From JBAZYZ01 sp041659085 (lineage in GTDB: Bacteria > Patescibacteriota > Minisyncoccia > Phycocordibacterales > VMEP01): a DNA stretch of 47,024 bases. This document shows, piece by piece, positions 7,730 through 15,500 of the stretch. The translations under genes and the position numbers were made by a program. How positions within the stretch are numbered: the stretch's first letter is position 1; each line of letters begins with the position of its first letter. The notes under the pieces are model-generated. The model saw only the letters and a program-made list of their open reading frames with translations, made no database searches and had not been told where the DNA came from. The DNA is taken from NCBI GenBank assembly GCA_041659085.1, contig JBAZYZ010000003.1, forward strand, positions 1-47,024. The letters run 5' to 3'.

Positions 7730-8485
7730 TCAGGACGAAGCGGCGATGGCCAAAAACTTTTTCGCGTCCAGAGACTCCCGCCCGACCAAAAGTCCGGCTA
7801 TGTCTTTCTCGTTCAAAAAATCTCCGGCATTTTTAGCATTGACCGACCCTCCGTAGAGAACGCGAATTTCGGAAACCTTCTTCGCCCCATAACGGTCGGC
7901 TAAAGTTTTTCTTATAAAAATAGACATTTCCACGGCGTCATGGGGCGTGACCGATTCAAAATCTTTATTCCCCACCGCCCAAACAGGTTCGTAAGCAATG
8001 ACGCAATTTTTAATCATTGTCCCGGCAACCTGAGAAAAAGCCTGCTCCACCTGACCCTTAACCGTAGCCAAATAATATCCGTGCGTATCGCGCTCCTTCT
8101 CTCCGACACAAATGATGGGAACTATTTTATACTTTAAAGCGGCTTTAACTTTTTTATTAACCATTTCATCCGTTTCACCCAAAGAACGCCTCTCGGAGTG
8201 TCCGATAATGGAGAACCTAACACCCAAATCGCGGAGCATGACCGGAGAAATCTCGCCTGTGTAAGCACCCATTCCTTCCCAGAACATATCCTGAGCGCCA
8301 AGCGCGGCTTTTCCTCTGTTCAAAATCTCTTTCGCGTCACGGAGATATGTAAATGGCGGACAAACGACAATATCCGCGCCTTTTGCTTTTACTGAAGCTC
8401 TTTTTATATCGCTCATCAAACGCCGCGCTTGATCGCGCGTTTCCGGATTCATCTTCCAGTTTCCGACAATTAGTTTTCTACTCAT
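7730..8485 (-). CDS. tpiA: Triosephosphate isomerase
   Basis: TpiA interconverts dihydroxyacetone phosphate and glyceraldehyde 3-phosphate. Catalytic residues are visible: K11 in GNWKMN, H96 in IIGHSERR and E166 in AYEPVWAVG. The phosphate-binding VLYGGSVNAKN lies near the C-terminus. The 251-residue form starting MSRKL is chosen over a 42-residue upstream extension because it matches the family and sits 7 nt after a TACAAT element. It is divergent from nusA across a 242-bp intergenic region. Confidence 0.95.
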   Translation of the reverse strand: MSRKLIVGNWKMNPETRDQARRLMSDIKRASVKAKGADIVVCPPFTYLRDAKEILNRGKAALGAQDMFWEGMGAYTGEISPVMLRDLGVRFSIIGHSERRSLGETDEMVNKKVKAALKYKIVPIICVGEKERDTHGYYLATVKGQVEQAFSQVAGTMIKNCVIAYEPVWAVGNKDFESVTPHDAVEMSIFIRKTLADRYGAKKVSEIRVLYGGSVNAKNAGDFLNEKDIAGLLVGRESLDAKKFLAIAASS

Positions 8486-8492
8486 TCGGCAT

Positions 8493-8498
8493 ATTGTA
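8493..8498 (-). promoter_or_regulatory. -10 element of tpiA
   Basis: TACAAT on the minus strand, 7 nt before the tpiA ATG. Confidence 0.45.
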
Positions 8499-8541
8499 TC
8501 ATTTATAAATTTTTTTGGCATAAAATAAGTCACGTGAACGA

Positions 8542-8555
8542 GTACGTTAACGTAC
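8542..8555. promoter_or_regulatory. Perfect 14-bp palindrome in the tpiA/nusA intergenic region
   Basis: GTACGTTAACGTAC is a perfect palindrome between two divergent promoters. It could be an operator; no binding protein can be named. Confidence 0.35.
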
Positions 8556-8633
8556 ACCCCTTTCCAAATGGAGCAGACCGGGGCCGCTTGCGTTATGGCG
8601 TTTTTATCCACCGCGGGCGTTTATTCACGATGC

Positions 8634-8663
8634 TTGACTTTATGCGAACTATTATTGTATGCT
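8634..8663 (+). promoter_or_regulatory. Promoter of nusA
   Basis: TTGACT at 8634-8639, an 18-nt spacer, and TATGCT at 8658-8663. The start codon is about 64 nt further on. Confidence 0.5.
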
Positions 8664-8727
8664 TGAACCAGATTAAGTCCGGCGTGAGCGGGGCTTTTTT
8701 AATAAATTAACCAATTAAAACAATCAA

Positions 8728-9909
8728 ATGCTGGACCTAAAAGTTTTAAAATCCGCTCTTGAACAGCTTGAGGAAGAGCGCAAAATACCGAAAGAGAAAA
8801 TAATTGACGCCATTGAGCAGGCTATGGCCGCCGCCTACAAGCGCGATTACGGCAAGAAGGGGCAGATTGTCCGCGCCAAGTTTGATATGGACTCCGGCAA
8901 AACCGATTTTTATCAGGTAAAAATCGTCGTGGACGACACGGTTGTGAGAGAAGTCGCCGATGATGAAGAGTTTGTTGAAACGCCGGAAGACGAGCGTGTA
9001 CGCTTCAACCCGGAGCATCACATAATGCTCGAGGATGCCAGAAAAATTAAAAAAGACGCAGAGCTTGAGGAGGAAGTTGTATTCCCTCTTGAAGTAAGAG
9101 ACGACTTCGGACGCATCGCCGCCCAGACCGCCAAGCAGGTCATCATTCAGCGCATACGCGAAGCCGAAAAATTCTCCATACTTGACGAGTTTGAAGGAAA
9201 GGAGGGTGAAGTAGTCTCCGGCATCGTACAGCGCGCCGAGCGCGGAAACGTCTTTATAGACATGGGCCGCACTACTGGAATCCTCGCCTACGAGGAACAA
9301 ATTCCGGGCGAACACTATCGCCGCGGCGAACGCATACGCGCCTACCTTTACTCGGTCGAGGAATCTCCGCGCGGGATAAACATCCGTCTTTCACGCACTC
9401 ATCCGAAATTCATCGAAGAATTGTTCAAGATGGAGGCGCCCGAGATCGCGAACGGAGTGGTTCTCATCAAATCAATCGCCCGCGAAGCCGGTTCGCGATC
9501 CAAGATTGCCGTGTCTTCAACAGACACCCATGTGGACCCGATCGGTTCATGCGTGGGACAGCGCGGGGTCCGTGTTTCCACTATCATTAACGAACTAGGT
9601 GGAGAAAAGATAGATATTATAGAGTGGTCTGAAGACGCCAAGAAATTTGTCGCCGACGCGCTTTCTCCAGCCAAGGTTGAAAGCGTCAAGATAAACGAAG
9701 AGGAACACAAAGCGACGATTACCGTGGCGGACGACCAATTATCTCTTGCCATAGGCAAGGGCGGACAAAACGTGCGCTTAGCCGCCAAACTAACCGGCTG
9801 GAGAATAGACATAGTCGGAGGAAAGGGCGAGGAAGTCGCCACCACCGACGGCGAGAAGATAGAGATGAGCGAGAAAGCTGAAGAAGTTGCCGAAACGACG
9901 AAGGAATAG
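8728..9909 (+). CDS. nusA: Transcription termination/antitermination protein NusA
   Basis: NusA binds RNA polymerase and nascent RNA to control pausing, termination and antitermination. The 393-residue protein shows the N-terminal polymerase-binding domain (about 1-125), an S1 domain (about 130-200, EGEVVSGIVQRAERGNVF), and tandem KH domains with DPIGSCVGQRGVR and LSLAIGKGGQNVRL. It ends in an acidic tail of about 25 residues, without the acidic repeats of the longer proteobacterial form. No SD motif precedes the ATG. Confidence 0.96.
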   Translation: MLDLKVLKSALEQLEEERKIPKEKIIDAIEQAMAAAYKRDYGKKGQIVRAKFDMDSGKTDFYQVKIVVDDTVVREVADDEEFVETPEDERVRFNPEHHIMLEDARKIKKDAELEEEVVFPLEVRDDFGRIAAQTAKQVIIQRIREAEKFSILDEFEGKEGEVVSGIVQRAERGNVFIDMGRTTGILAYEEQIPGEHYRRGERIRAYLYSVEESPRGINIRLSRTHPKFIEELFKMEAPEIANGVVLIKSIAREAGSRSKIAVSSTDTHVDPIGSCVGQRGVRVSTIINELGGEKIDIIEWSEDAKKFVADALSPAKVESVKINEEEHKATITVADDQLSLAIGKGGQNVRLAAKLTGWRIDIVGGKGEEVATTDGEKIEMSEKAEEVAETTKE

Positions 9910-9925
9910 AGGTGCCCGTGCGTTC

Positions 9926-9947
9926 GTGAATTTTTGCAAAAATTCAC
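9926..9947. repeat. Perfect inverted repeat after nusA
   Basis: GTGAATTTTT and AAAAATTCAC are separated by GC only. It lacks a T-run after it, so its role as a terminator is doubtful. Confidence 0.5.
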
Positions 9948-10013
9948 ACCCGGCAGTAAAATTAACCAACGACATTTATTGACATTTATTCGTTAAAACA
10001 AAAACCAACCCAC

Positions 10014-10550
10014 ATGAATCTTTTCCATGACATAGAAACCGGCTCCAATACTCCAGAAGAGATAAATGTTATTGTTGAGATCTCTAAAGGCTCAAACAAT
10101 AAGTACGAAATAGACAAAGAAACAGGTCTTATCGCTTTAGACCGCGCCAATTATTCCTCGGCTCCGTTTCCCTTCGACTACGGCTTCGTGCCTCAAACAT
10201 TATGGGATGACGGGGACGCATTGGATGTCATAATCTTAAGCACCTATCCGCTCATAAATGGAGTCTTGGTGCATGTGCGTCCAGTAGCCGTCCTTGAAAT
10301 GATAGACAGCGGGGAATCGGATTATAAAATCATCGGCGTTCCGGTAAACGACAAGCGCTGGGAGGATACTCAAGACCTTTCTGACATAAATAAACATACC
10401 CTAAAAGAAATTTCCCACTTCCTTGAAACCTATAAGGTACTCAAGGGCAAGGGCGATATCGTGGAAGCCAAAGTGTTTAAGGACAAAAAAGAGGCGCATA
10501 AAGCCATTGTCAAGGCAATCGGTCTTTACAAAGAAAAATTCACCCGGTAG
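10014..10550 (+). CDS. ppa: Inorganic pyrophosphatase (family I)
   Basis: Ppa hydrolyses pyrophosphate to two phosphates, pulling biosynthetic reactions forward in the cytoplasm. The 178-residue protein carries the family signature as DDGDALDVIIL, preceded by PFDYGFVPQT, and a C-terminal KGKGDIVEAKVF-type segment, all typical of soluble Mg-dependent family I enzymes. Two GACATTTATT copies lie just upstream, but no convincing -10 element or SD is present. Its last codons resemble a short stretch found after nusA. Confidence 0.95.
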   Translation: MNLFHDIETGSNTPEEINVIVEISKGSNNKYEIDKETGLIALDRANYSSAPFPFDYGFVPQTLWDDGDALDVIILSTYPLINGVLVHVRPVAVLEMIDSGESDYKIIGVPVNDKRWEDTQDLSDINKHTLKEISHFLETYKVLKGKGDIVEAKVFKDKKEAHKAIVKAIGLYKEKFTR

Positions 10551-10553
10551 TAA

Positions 10554-10729
10554 AGTTTAGGCCGGCGGGAATAGCTAACCTGATGTGAAAACGTTCCCCC
10601 GCCGATAGGTATATCCGCTTTAAACTCTTATTTTCCCACCCGCAAGGGTAAGCCGAAATTTCACTGCGGGGTTCAGCAAACAAGAGGAGGAAATCCACAA
10701 AAACCGCCCTAGCGAACAGGGTGGTTTTT
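10554..10729 (+). ncRNA. Candidate structured RNA of unknown class
   Basis: Between ppa and the next gene lie nested inverted repeats: AGTTTA/TAAACT enclosing CGGCGGG/CCCGCCG, then CCCGCA/TGCGGG, and finally a good terminator at 10699-10729. An SD-like GAGGAGG at 10684-10690 has no start codon after it. The region has no ORF of note. It could be an untranslated RNA or the processed 3' UTR of ppa. No known RNA family is recognised. Confidence 0.35.
10699..10729 (+). terminator. Terminator of the candidate RNA or of ppa
   Basis: AAAAACCGCCCT pairs with AGGGTGGTTTTT with one G-T wobble. Confidence 0.75.
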
Positions 10730-10733
10730 GTTA

Positions 10734-10739
10734 TATAAT
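10734..10739 (+). promoter_or_regulatory. -10 element upstream of the coiled-coil gene
   Basis: TATAAT directly after the terminator. The leader of about 70 nt holds a GGGAA/TTCCC hairpin at 10750-10764. Confidence 0.4.
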
Positions 10740-10813
10740 TACCGGCGTAGGGAAAGCTATTCCCCCTCGTCGATTTTTAATAATAATTAACAAGTTTTAA
10801 TTTAATAAATTTT

Positions 10814-11995
10814 ATGAAAAAAATAATTACGAGCATAACAACCGGAGCGTTATTTTTCCTTGTAGCCGGTATCGCTATTGCTCAAACCGATAATTCCACC
10901 GCGGGAGCCGCTCCGGTAGCAGCAACCACAGCGGTAACTCCTGTTTCAACAACAGCGCCGGCGCCAATTCAAACGCCGAAACTGGAGCCGAGCAACATTT
11001 CCGCTACCGGGATTGCTCCCGCGCCGGTAAACACTCTCACAAAACCGGCGCCAGGACTAGCTCCAACGCCTGTGAATACCGGAGTAAGACCACTTCCGGG
11101 ATTAGCCCCGGCACCCAAAATGGGACAACTTCGTGAAACGACAAAAAGCGCGATTGAGCTTAAGCGCGACGAAGTGAAGAACGCCATAGAAGCCAAGCAA
11201 AACGAGTTAAAAAACGCTCTGGACGCAAACCGGTTGGAAATTAGAAGGGGCATAGAGGCTAAACGTGAAGAAATAAGAACCGCTATTGAAGCAAAGCGCG
11301 CGGCGGTAAAAGACATCGCAGGTGAAAAAATAGTTGACGTGCAAAAAGCGATTGACGCGAAGAGGGAGGCTGTAAAACAGGAGATGGAGGCAAGACGGGA
11401 AGAAATGAAAAATGCCACCGAAACGCGCCGGGAAGATCTGAAGAAAGAGATGGAGGTAAAACGGGAAGATCTGAAGAAAGAGATGGAAAATAAACGCGAG
11501 GAGGTCAAAAAAGAAATGGAAGCAAAACGCGCAGAGCTTAAAACAGAGCAGGAGAAAAGGCGCGCGGATATTGTCAAAAGCTACTTTGAACAGGCCACTA
11601 TCGTACTGAATAACCGCGTTTCTCAGCTTTCAAAAGCCGCAGACAACATAGACCTGAACATCGCCAGGTTTGAAGAAAGAGGGGTAAGCCTTCCGGAAGC
11701 GAGAGCCCTCATGATAACGGCTCGGGCAAAAATAACCGAAGCAGAAACAAAAATAAATGAACTGTCCACGATGGCCGTCGGGGCGATTACGCCCGGAACA
11801 ACCCAAGCTGCCGCCGACCAATTGAAATCTCTGCGTAAAGAAGCCGAGACGTCAATCAAAGACGCAAGGCAGGCTCTTTCCGACGTGCTTGGTTCAATCA
11901 AAGCAAACCAGTTTAAAACACCTCCCACACAACCGGCGACAACCGGAACAACCACCACAAACACGGGGGCGACAACAACCGAAACAACAAATTAA
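10814..11995 (+). CDS. Secreted hendecad-repeat coiled-coil protein, function unknown
   Basis: A 393-residue protein with an N-terminal signal peptide (about 1-23, ending AIAQ), then a Pro/Ala/Thr-rich linker (24-106). Residues 107-249 are 13 successive 11-residue units of the pattern R-E-x-hydrophobic-K-x-x-hydrophobic-E-x-K, for example REDLKKEMEVK. The 11-residue period predicts a right-handed or straight coiled-coil stalk. Residues 250-370 are a second helical region, and the tail is Thr-rich. It is probably outside the membrane. The role is unknown; an envelope spacer or surface stalk is a guess. Confidence 0.8.
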   Translation: MKKIITSITTGALFFLVAGIAIAQTDNSTAGAAPVAATTAVTPVSTTAPAPIQTPKLEPSNISATGIAPAPVNTLTKPAPGLAPTPVNTGVRPLPGLAPAPKMGQLRETTKSAIELKRDEVKNAIEAKQNELKNALDANRLEIRRGIEAKREEIRTAIEAKRAAVKDIAGEKIVDVQKAIDAKREAVKQEMEARREEMKNATETRREDLKKEMEVKREDLKKEMENKREEVKKEMEAKRAELKTEQEKRRADIVKSYFEQATIVLNNRVSQLSKAADNIDLNIARFEERGVSLPEARALMITARAKITEAETKINELSTMAVGAITPGTTQAAADQLKSLRKEAETSIKDARQALSDVLGSIKANQFKTPPTQPATTGTTTTNTGATTTETTN

Positions 11996-12025
11996 GCATA
12001 CTTTATTAATTAGTCTAAAAAACAT

Positions 12026-12373
12026 ATGGATCCAAATTATGTAGCCCCCGCCGCCCCCGTAAACCCCGTGGCGCCACCAGCGCAGGAAATCAAACCGGAA
12101 CAAAAAATACCGCCCGCGCAGGTGGTACAAGCCATGCAAGAAGAGAGGTCATCGGGCCCGATTATTGCCATTATTATCATTGTGCTTATCCTCATTGCCG
12201 GCGGTTTTTATCTCTGGCAAAGCGGCATAATGAAAAAGAGCGCTCCAGCTCCGGTTGTTACTCCTACGGCAGAAGTGACCGTACCGGACGATATCGCCAA
12301 CATTGAAGCAAGCCTGGGCGGCATAGACGTAAGCAGCGACACCCAGCTTAACCAGCTTGAAACACAGTTCTAG
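12026..12373 (+). CDS. Small single-pass membrane protein, function unknown
   Basis: This 115-residue protein has a Pro/Ala-rich N-terminus (1-42), one strongly hydrophobic helix (about 44-65, PIIAIIIIVLILIAGGFYLW) and a short C-terminal domain of about 45 residues. It follows the coiled-coil gene by 30 bp and the pair ends at a strong terminator, so the two are likely co-transcribed and may act together in the envelope. No family is recognised. Confidence 0.7.
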   Translation: MDPNYVAPAAPVNPVAPPAQEIKPEQKIPPAQVVQAMQEERSSGPIIAIIIIVLILIAGGFYLWQSGIMKKSAPAPVVTPTAEVTVPDDIANIEASLGGIDVSSDTQLNQLETQF

Positions 12374-12393
12374 CTTAAAAAACGTACGGGCTC

Positions 12394-12431
12394 AAAAACT
12401 CCTCTCGGTAAACCCGAGAGGAGTTTTTTTT
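12394..12431 (+). terminator. Terminator after the small membrane protein gene
   Basis: AAACTCCTCTCGG/CCGAGAGGAGTTT stem of 13 bp followed by a T-run. Confidence 0.85.
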
Positions 12432-12458
12432 GACAAATGAGTATATCAACATTAAGAT
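12430..12458 (+). promoter_or_regulatory. Promoter of tig
   Basis: Consensus TTGACA at 12430-12435, a 17-nt spacer, TAAGAT at 12453-12458, and the tig ATG 6 nt later. The -35 overlaps the T-run of the preceding terminator. Confidence 0.75.
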
Positions 12459-12464
12459 AGCCTG

Positions 12465-13487
12465 ATGAAAACCGAAATCAAAAAACTGCCTCATTCTGAA
12501 ATTGAAATAACAGGCGAAATTCCGTCTGAGATGTTCGAAAAGAACCGTAACAAGGCAGTATTAGAGCTTAGTAAAGATTTTGAACTGCCGGGTTTCCGCA
12601 AAGGCAAAGTTCCCGAAGACATGTTTCTCCAAAAAGTTCCGGAAATGATTATTCTTGAGGAAATGGCCGAGATGGCTATAAATGAGGCCTATCCCAAAAT
12701 TATCGCCGAACACAAAATCGACCCTATCGGCCGACCGGAAATATCCATAACCAAAATAGCCAAGAACAATCCTCTTTGTTTCGCGATCAAAACCGCCCTT
12801 GTGCCGGAAGTTAAGCTCCCGGATTACGCAAAAGTCGCGGGGGGTGTAGCCGAGGAGGGAGCCATAATCGTAACCGATAAAGAACTGGGGGATTCCATAA
12901 GCGAGATAAGAAAGATGCGCGCTCCGAAACTGGCCTCAGTCCCGGGGGAGACTCCAGCCGAAACGCCAATGCCGGAGATTACAGATGACTTCGTAAAGAC
13001 TTTAGGCAATTTCCAAAATGTTTCCGAATTCAAAGAGAAGCTTACGGAAAACATAAAACTGGAAAAGGAACGCGCGGCAAAAGAAAAAAGGCGGATGAAA
13101 ATATTGGACGCGCTCGTGGAGAAAACGGAAATTGACCTGCCGAAAATTATAATAGAAGAGGAGAAAAACAAACTCGTCCATCAGCTCCGCTACGACGTTG
13201 AGCGTTTGGGAATGAAGTTCGACGAATACCTGAAAAACGTCGGAAAAACAGAAGATGATATGAAAAACGAATGGGCGGGAGAAGCGGAAAAACGCGCCAA
13301 AATCCAATTTATAATCACGGAAATCGGTATTAAGGAAAATATAAACCCGACAGAAGAAGAGCTAAGCGAAGAAGTGAAGCATCTTCTTGAGCACAACAAA
13401 GACGTGGATGAGAACCGAGCTAAGCTCTATCTCTCTTCCCTGCTCACCAACCAGAAAGTGATTGAATTCTTGGAAAATCAAAAGTGA
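12465..13487 (+). CDS. tig: Trigger factor lacking the PPIase domain
   Basis: Trigger factor is the ribosome-bound chaperone that meets nascent chains. The ribosome-binding signature GFRKGKVP is at residues 43-50. The N-terminal domain (1-about 125) is followed by a short linker (about 145-170) and the helical C-terminal chaperone domain (from ITDDFVKTLGNF). At 340 residues it is about 90 shorter than the usual form, and the FKBP-type PPIase domain is absent. The consensus promoter predicts that transcription starts at or next to the ATG. Confidence 0.92.
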   Translation: MKTEIKKLPHSEIEITGEIPSEMFEKNRNKAVLELSKDFELPGFRKGKVPEDMFLQKVPEMIILEEMAEMAINEAYPKIIAEHKIDPIGRPEISITKIAKNNPLCFAIKTALVPEVKLPDYAKVAGGVAEEGAIIVTDKELGDSISEIRKMRAPKLASVPGETPAETPMPEITDDFVKTLGNFQNVSEFKEKLTENIKLEKERAAKEKRRMKILDALVEKTEIDLPKIIIEEEKNKLVHQLRYDVERLGMKFDEYLKNVGKTEDDMKNEWAGEAEKRAKIQFIITEIGIKENINPTEEELSEEVKHLLEHNKDVDENRAKLYLSSLLTNQKVIEFLENQK

Positions 13488-13493
13488 TTCAAA

Positions 13494-13520
13494 TAAGAAC
13501 CGATCCGGCAGGGGTTCTTA
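13494..13520. terminator. Weak hairpin between tig and rsmE
   Basis: TAAGAACC/GGTTCTTA stem between convergent genes; no clear T-run. Confidence 0.35.
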
Positions 13521-14210
13521 TATCAAAGACAAGGCAGACGCGGTTATCGCAGCAGTCTCGGCGCGAAGAGTAAGCGAGCCAAGGGAATAAACAGGGATCT
13601 TGTTTTCTTTAAATAAAGCAATTTCGTTTTCGGTAAATCCCCCTTCCGGACCAACAAAGAGACCGAGCGGGTGGTGAACAGGTTTCGGAAAGTAGCTGAG
13701 GCCCGAGTAATCAAACGCGACAAGTTTTAATTCGTCCTTATATTTTTTTACAGCATCGGAAAGAGAAGTTATCTCGCGCAGTTCAGGGACATCACTTCGT
13801 CCGCATTGTTCCGACGCTTCAATCAGAATTTTTTCTGCGCGCTCGACATTCAGGCCTTTTTTCTCGCTTCTCTCTGAAATCATAGGCACGAAATGAGCTG
13901 CGCCAACCTCTGTACACTTTTGCAAAACCAATTCCACATTGTCTTTCTTAATTAAAGAGAAGAAAAGCCAGACTTCCCTATCGGGAATAATTCCTTTTTT
14001 TCTTTCTGTAATGCTAACCTCAGCTTCATTTTTGCCGAGTGAAGTAATCTCAGAAATATAATCACTACCGCTTCCATCAAACAAAACAACCTTCTCCCCC
14101 ACAACCATACGGAACACATTCCGCCATTGGTGGACAATGCGTTCGTCTTGGACGATTATTTTTTCTTTGTCTCCAATCTTTTCTTTTATGTAAAATCTGT
14201 GTAAACGCAT
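13518..14210 (-). CDS. rsmE: 16S rRNA m3U1498 methyltransferase RsmE
   Basis: RsmE methylates N3 of U1498 in 16S rRNA using SAM. This 230-residue SPOUT-family protein shows an N-terminal PUA-like domain (about 1-70), LQKCTEVGA near 118, and the knotted C-terminal SAM site with LFVGPEGGFTENE and YSLGSLTLRAETA. It is slightly short but complete. TATATT lies 6 nt before the ATG, and the gene converges with tig. Confidence 0.94.
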   Translation of the reverse strand: MRLHRFYIKEKIGDKEKIIVQDERIVHQWRNVFRMVVGEKVVLFDGSGSDYISEITSLGKNEAEVSITERKKGIIPDREVWLFFSLIKKDNVELVLQKCTEVGAAHFVPMISERSEKKGLNVERAEKILIEASEQCGRSDVPELREITSLSDAVKKYKDELKLVAFDYSGLSYFPKPVHHPLGLFVGPEGGFTENEIALFKENKIPVYSLGSLTLRAETAAITASALSLI

Positions 14211-14216
14211 AAGTTC

Positions 14217-14222
14217 AATATA
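14217..14222 (-). promoter_or_regulatory. -10 element of rsmE
   Basis: TATATT on the minus strand, 6 nt before the rsmE ATG. Confidence 0.5.
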
Positions 14223-14233
14223 CTTAAATTCTG

Positions 14234-14267
14234 ATAAAACAAAAAGGGCGGCATTAAAGCCGCCCTT
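14234..14267 (-). terminator. Terminator of the 82-residue gene
   Basis: AAGGGCGGC/GCCGCCCTT stem; on the minus strand TTTTGTTTT follows. Confidence 0.8.
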
Positions 14268-14281
14268 GCCCGTCCTGCCAA

Positions 14282-14530
14282 TTATGGCCGGCGACTTTCA
14301 GCCTCGCCGGAATCGTATTTAACATGAAGAGCGTTGAGCCGACAAAGCGCCCAAAGCTTCATATCAAACGGCAGCCATTCCGAGGAGGACGCGGAGATTG
14401 CCGAGTAAATTCTTTTCTTTACCCAATCAACCTTCGTCATTCTTTCGTTGAGCGGTCTTCTGGCGCTAACCGCGGCCGTTTGATTTTCCACCTTGCTACC
14501 CTGGATAAGGGCCAATTTTGGTCTTACCAT
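14282..14530 (-). CDS. Small basic protein of unknown function
   Basis: An 82-residue frame (MVRPKLALIQGSK...) with an AGAGGGAG motif ending 2 nt before the ATG, which is close spacing for an SD, and its own terminator downstream. These two signals support a real gene. The middle segment (VDWVKKRIYSAISASSSEWLPFDMKLWALCRL) may fold as two helices. No membrane segment, signal peptide or known family is seen. Confidence 0.55.
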   Translation of the reverse strand: MVRPKLALIQGSKVENQTAAVSARRPLNERMTKVDWVKKRIYSAISASSSEWLPFDMKLWALCRLNALHVKYDSGEAESRRP

Positions 14531-14606
14531 AACTCCCTCTTAAGTTTACTGGCGCAATGATGACATTTTATACAGTCTATGTCAATATTATACCAAAAAT
14601 ATTTTC

Positions 14607-14615
14607 TGCTATACT
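14607..14615 (+). promoter_or_regulatory. Extended -10 promoter of clpP
   Basis: TGCTATACT, an extended -10 element, about 27 nt before the clpP ATG. Confidence 0.45.
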
Positions 14616-14642
14616 CCACTTGTAACAAAATAATTAAAAAAT

Positions 14643-15263
14643 ATGCTAATTCCCACCGTCATTGAAAAAAGCCAGTTTGGCGAACGTGCTTACGATATAT
14701 ACTCTCGCCTGCTCCGAGAGCGGATTATCTTCTTGGGCGGTCCGATTGACGACCATGTAGCCAACATCGTTATAGCTCAGCTCATATTTCTCGCCTCAGA
14801 AGACGCCAAGCGAGACATTTTTCTATATATTAACTCCCCAGGAGGTTCGGTTACTGCGACCCTGGCTATGATAGACACGATGAATTACATCAAACCGGAT
14901 GTTTCTACAATCTGCACGGGGCTCGCCGCCTCAGGTGGCGCCTGGCTTCTCTCAGCTGGAGCCAAGGGTAAACGCTTCTCCCTGCCAAATGCTGAAATAA
15001 TGATTCACCAGCCGCTCGGCGGCGCCGAGGGGCAGGCATCAGACATAGCCATATCAGCGAAACATATTTTGAAAATGCGCGACATCCTAAATAAAATAAT
15101 GGCCAAAAACACCGGACAGCCGCTCTCTCAAATAGAGAAAGATACTGACCGAGACTTCTTTATGGGGGCCGAGGAAGCCAAAAAATACGGTCTAATTGAT
15201 GACATCATCAAATCGCGCGAGTTCGCCGGAACTAACGCCGAAAAAGAGAAGAACGGGCGGTAA
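14643..15263 (+). CDS. clpP: ATP-dependent Clp protease proteolytic subunit
   Basis: ClpP is the serine-protease barrel that works with Clp ATPases to degrade unfolded or tagged proteins. The triad is visible: S97 in GLAASGGAWLL, H122 in MIHQPLGG and D171 in DTDRDFFM. The GGSVTATLAMIDTM segment forms the substrate-binding strand region. The Ser motif is AASGGA rather than the usual AASMGA. Length (206) is typical. A terminator follows at 15290-15319. No Clp ATPase gene is in the window. Confidence 0.95.
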   Translation: MLIPTVIEKSQFGERAYDIYSRLLRERIIFLGGPIDDHVANIVIAQLIFLASEDAKRDIFLYINSPGGSVTATLAMIDTMNYIKPDVSTICTGLAASGGAWLLSAGAKGKRFSLPNAEIMIHQPLGGAEGQASDIAISAKHILKMRDILNKIMAKNTGQPLSQIEKDTDRDFFMGAEEAKKYGLIDDIIKSREFAGTNAEKEKNGR

Positions 15264-15289
15264 AAACCGAAAAAGCACAGATCCACCGC

Positions 15290-15319
15290 AAAAATCCGCC
15301 TCTTTTAGGCGGATTTTTG
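15290..15319 (+). terminator. Terminator of clpP
   Basis: AAAAATCCGCC/GGCGGATTTTT stem with a 7-base loop. Confidence 0.85.
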
Positions 15320-15500
15320 CTTGCCATTTGAAACCCCGGGAAGCTGTGTTAGTATGGGGGTGTTCACTTAATAATTTTAAATTTCGCCAAAAGCTTACTT
15401 CAAACTAAATGTTTACTACTCTATCGCCCGCTAATCCAGGCATTTTTCAAGAAATTCTTAAAAGGGAATCGTATTAAACTATTAAAGGGGGTGTGCTCGT

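Noticed and set aside
10567..10764. TPP riboswitch-like words (ACCTGAT, then CGTAGGGAA) near the candidate RNA
   Set aside because: The two words are about 170 nt apart with a terminator between them, and the conserved CTGAGA segment is missing.
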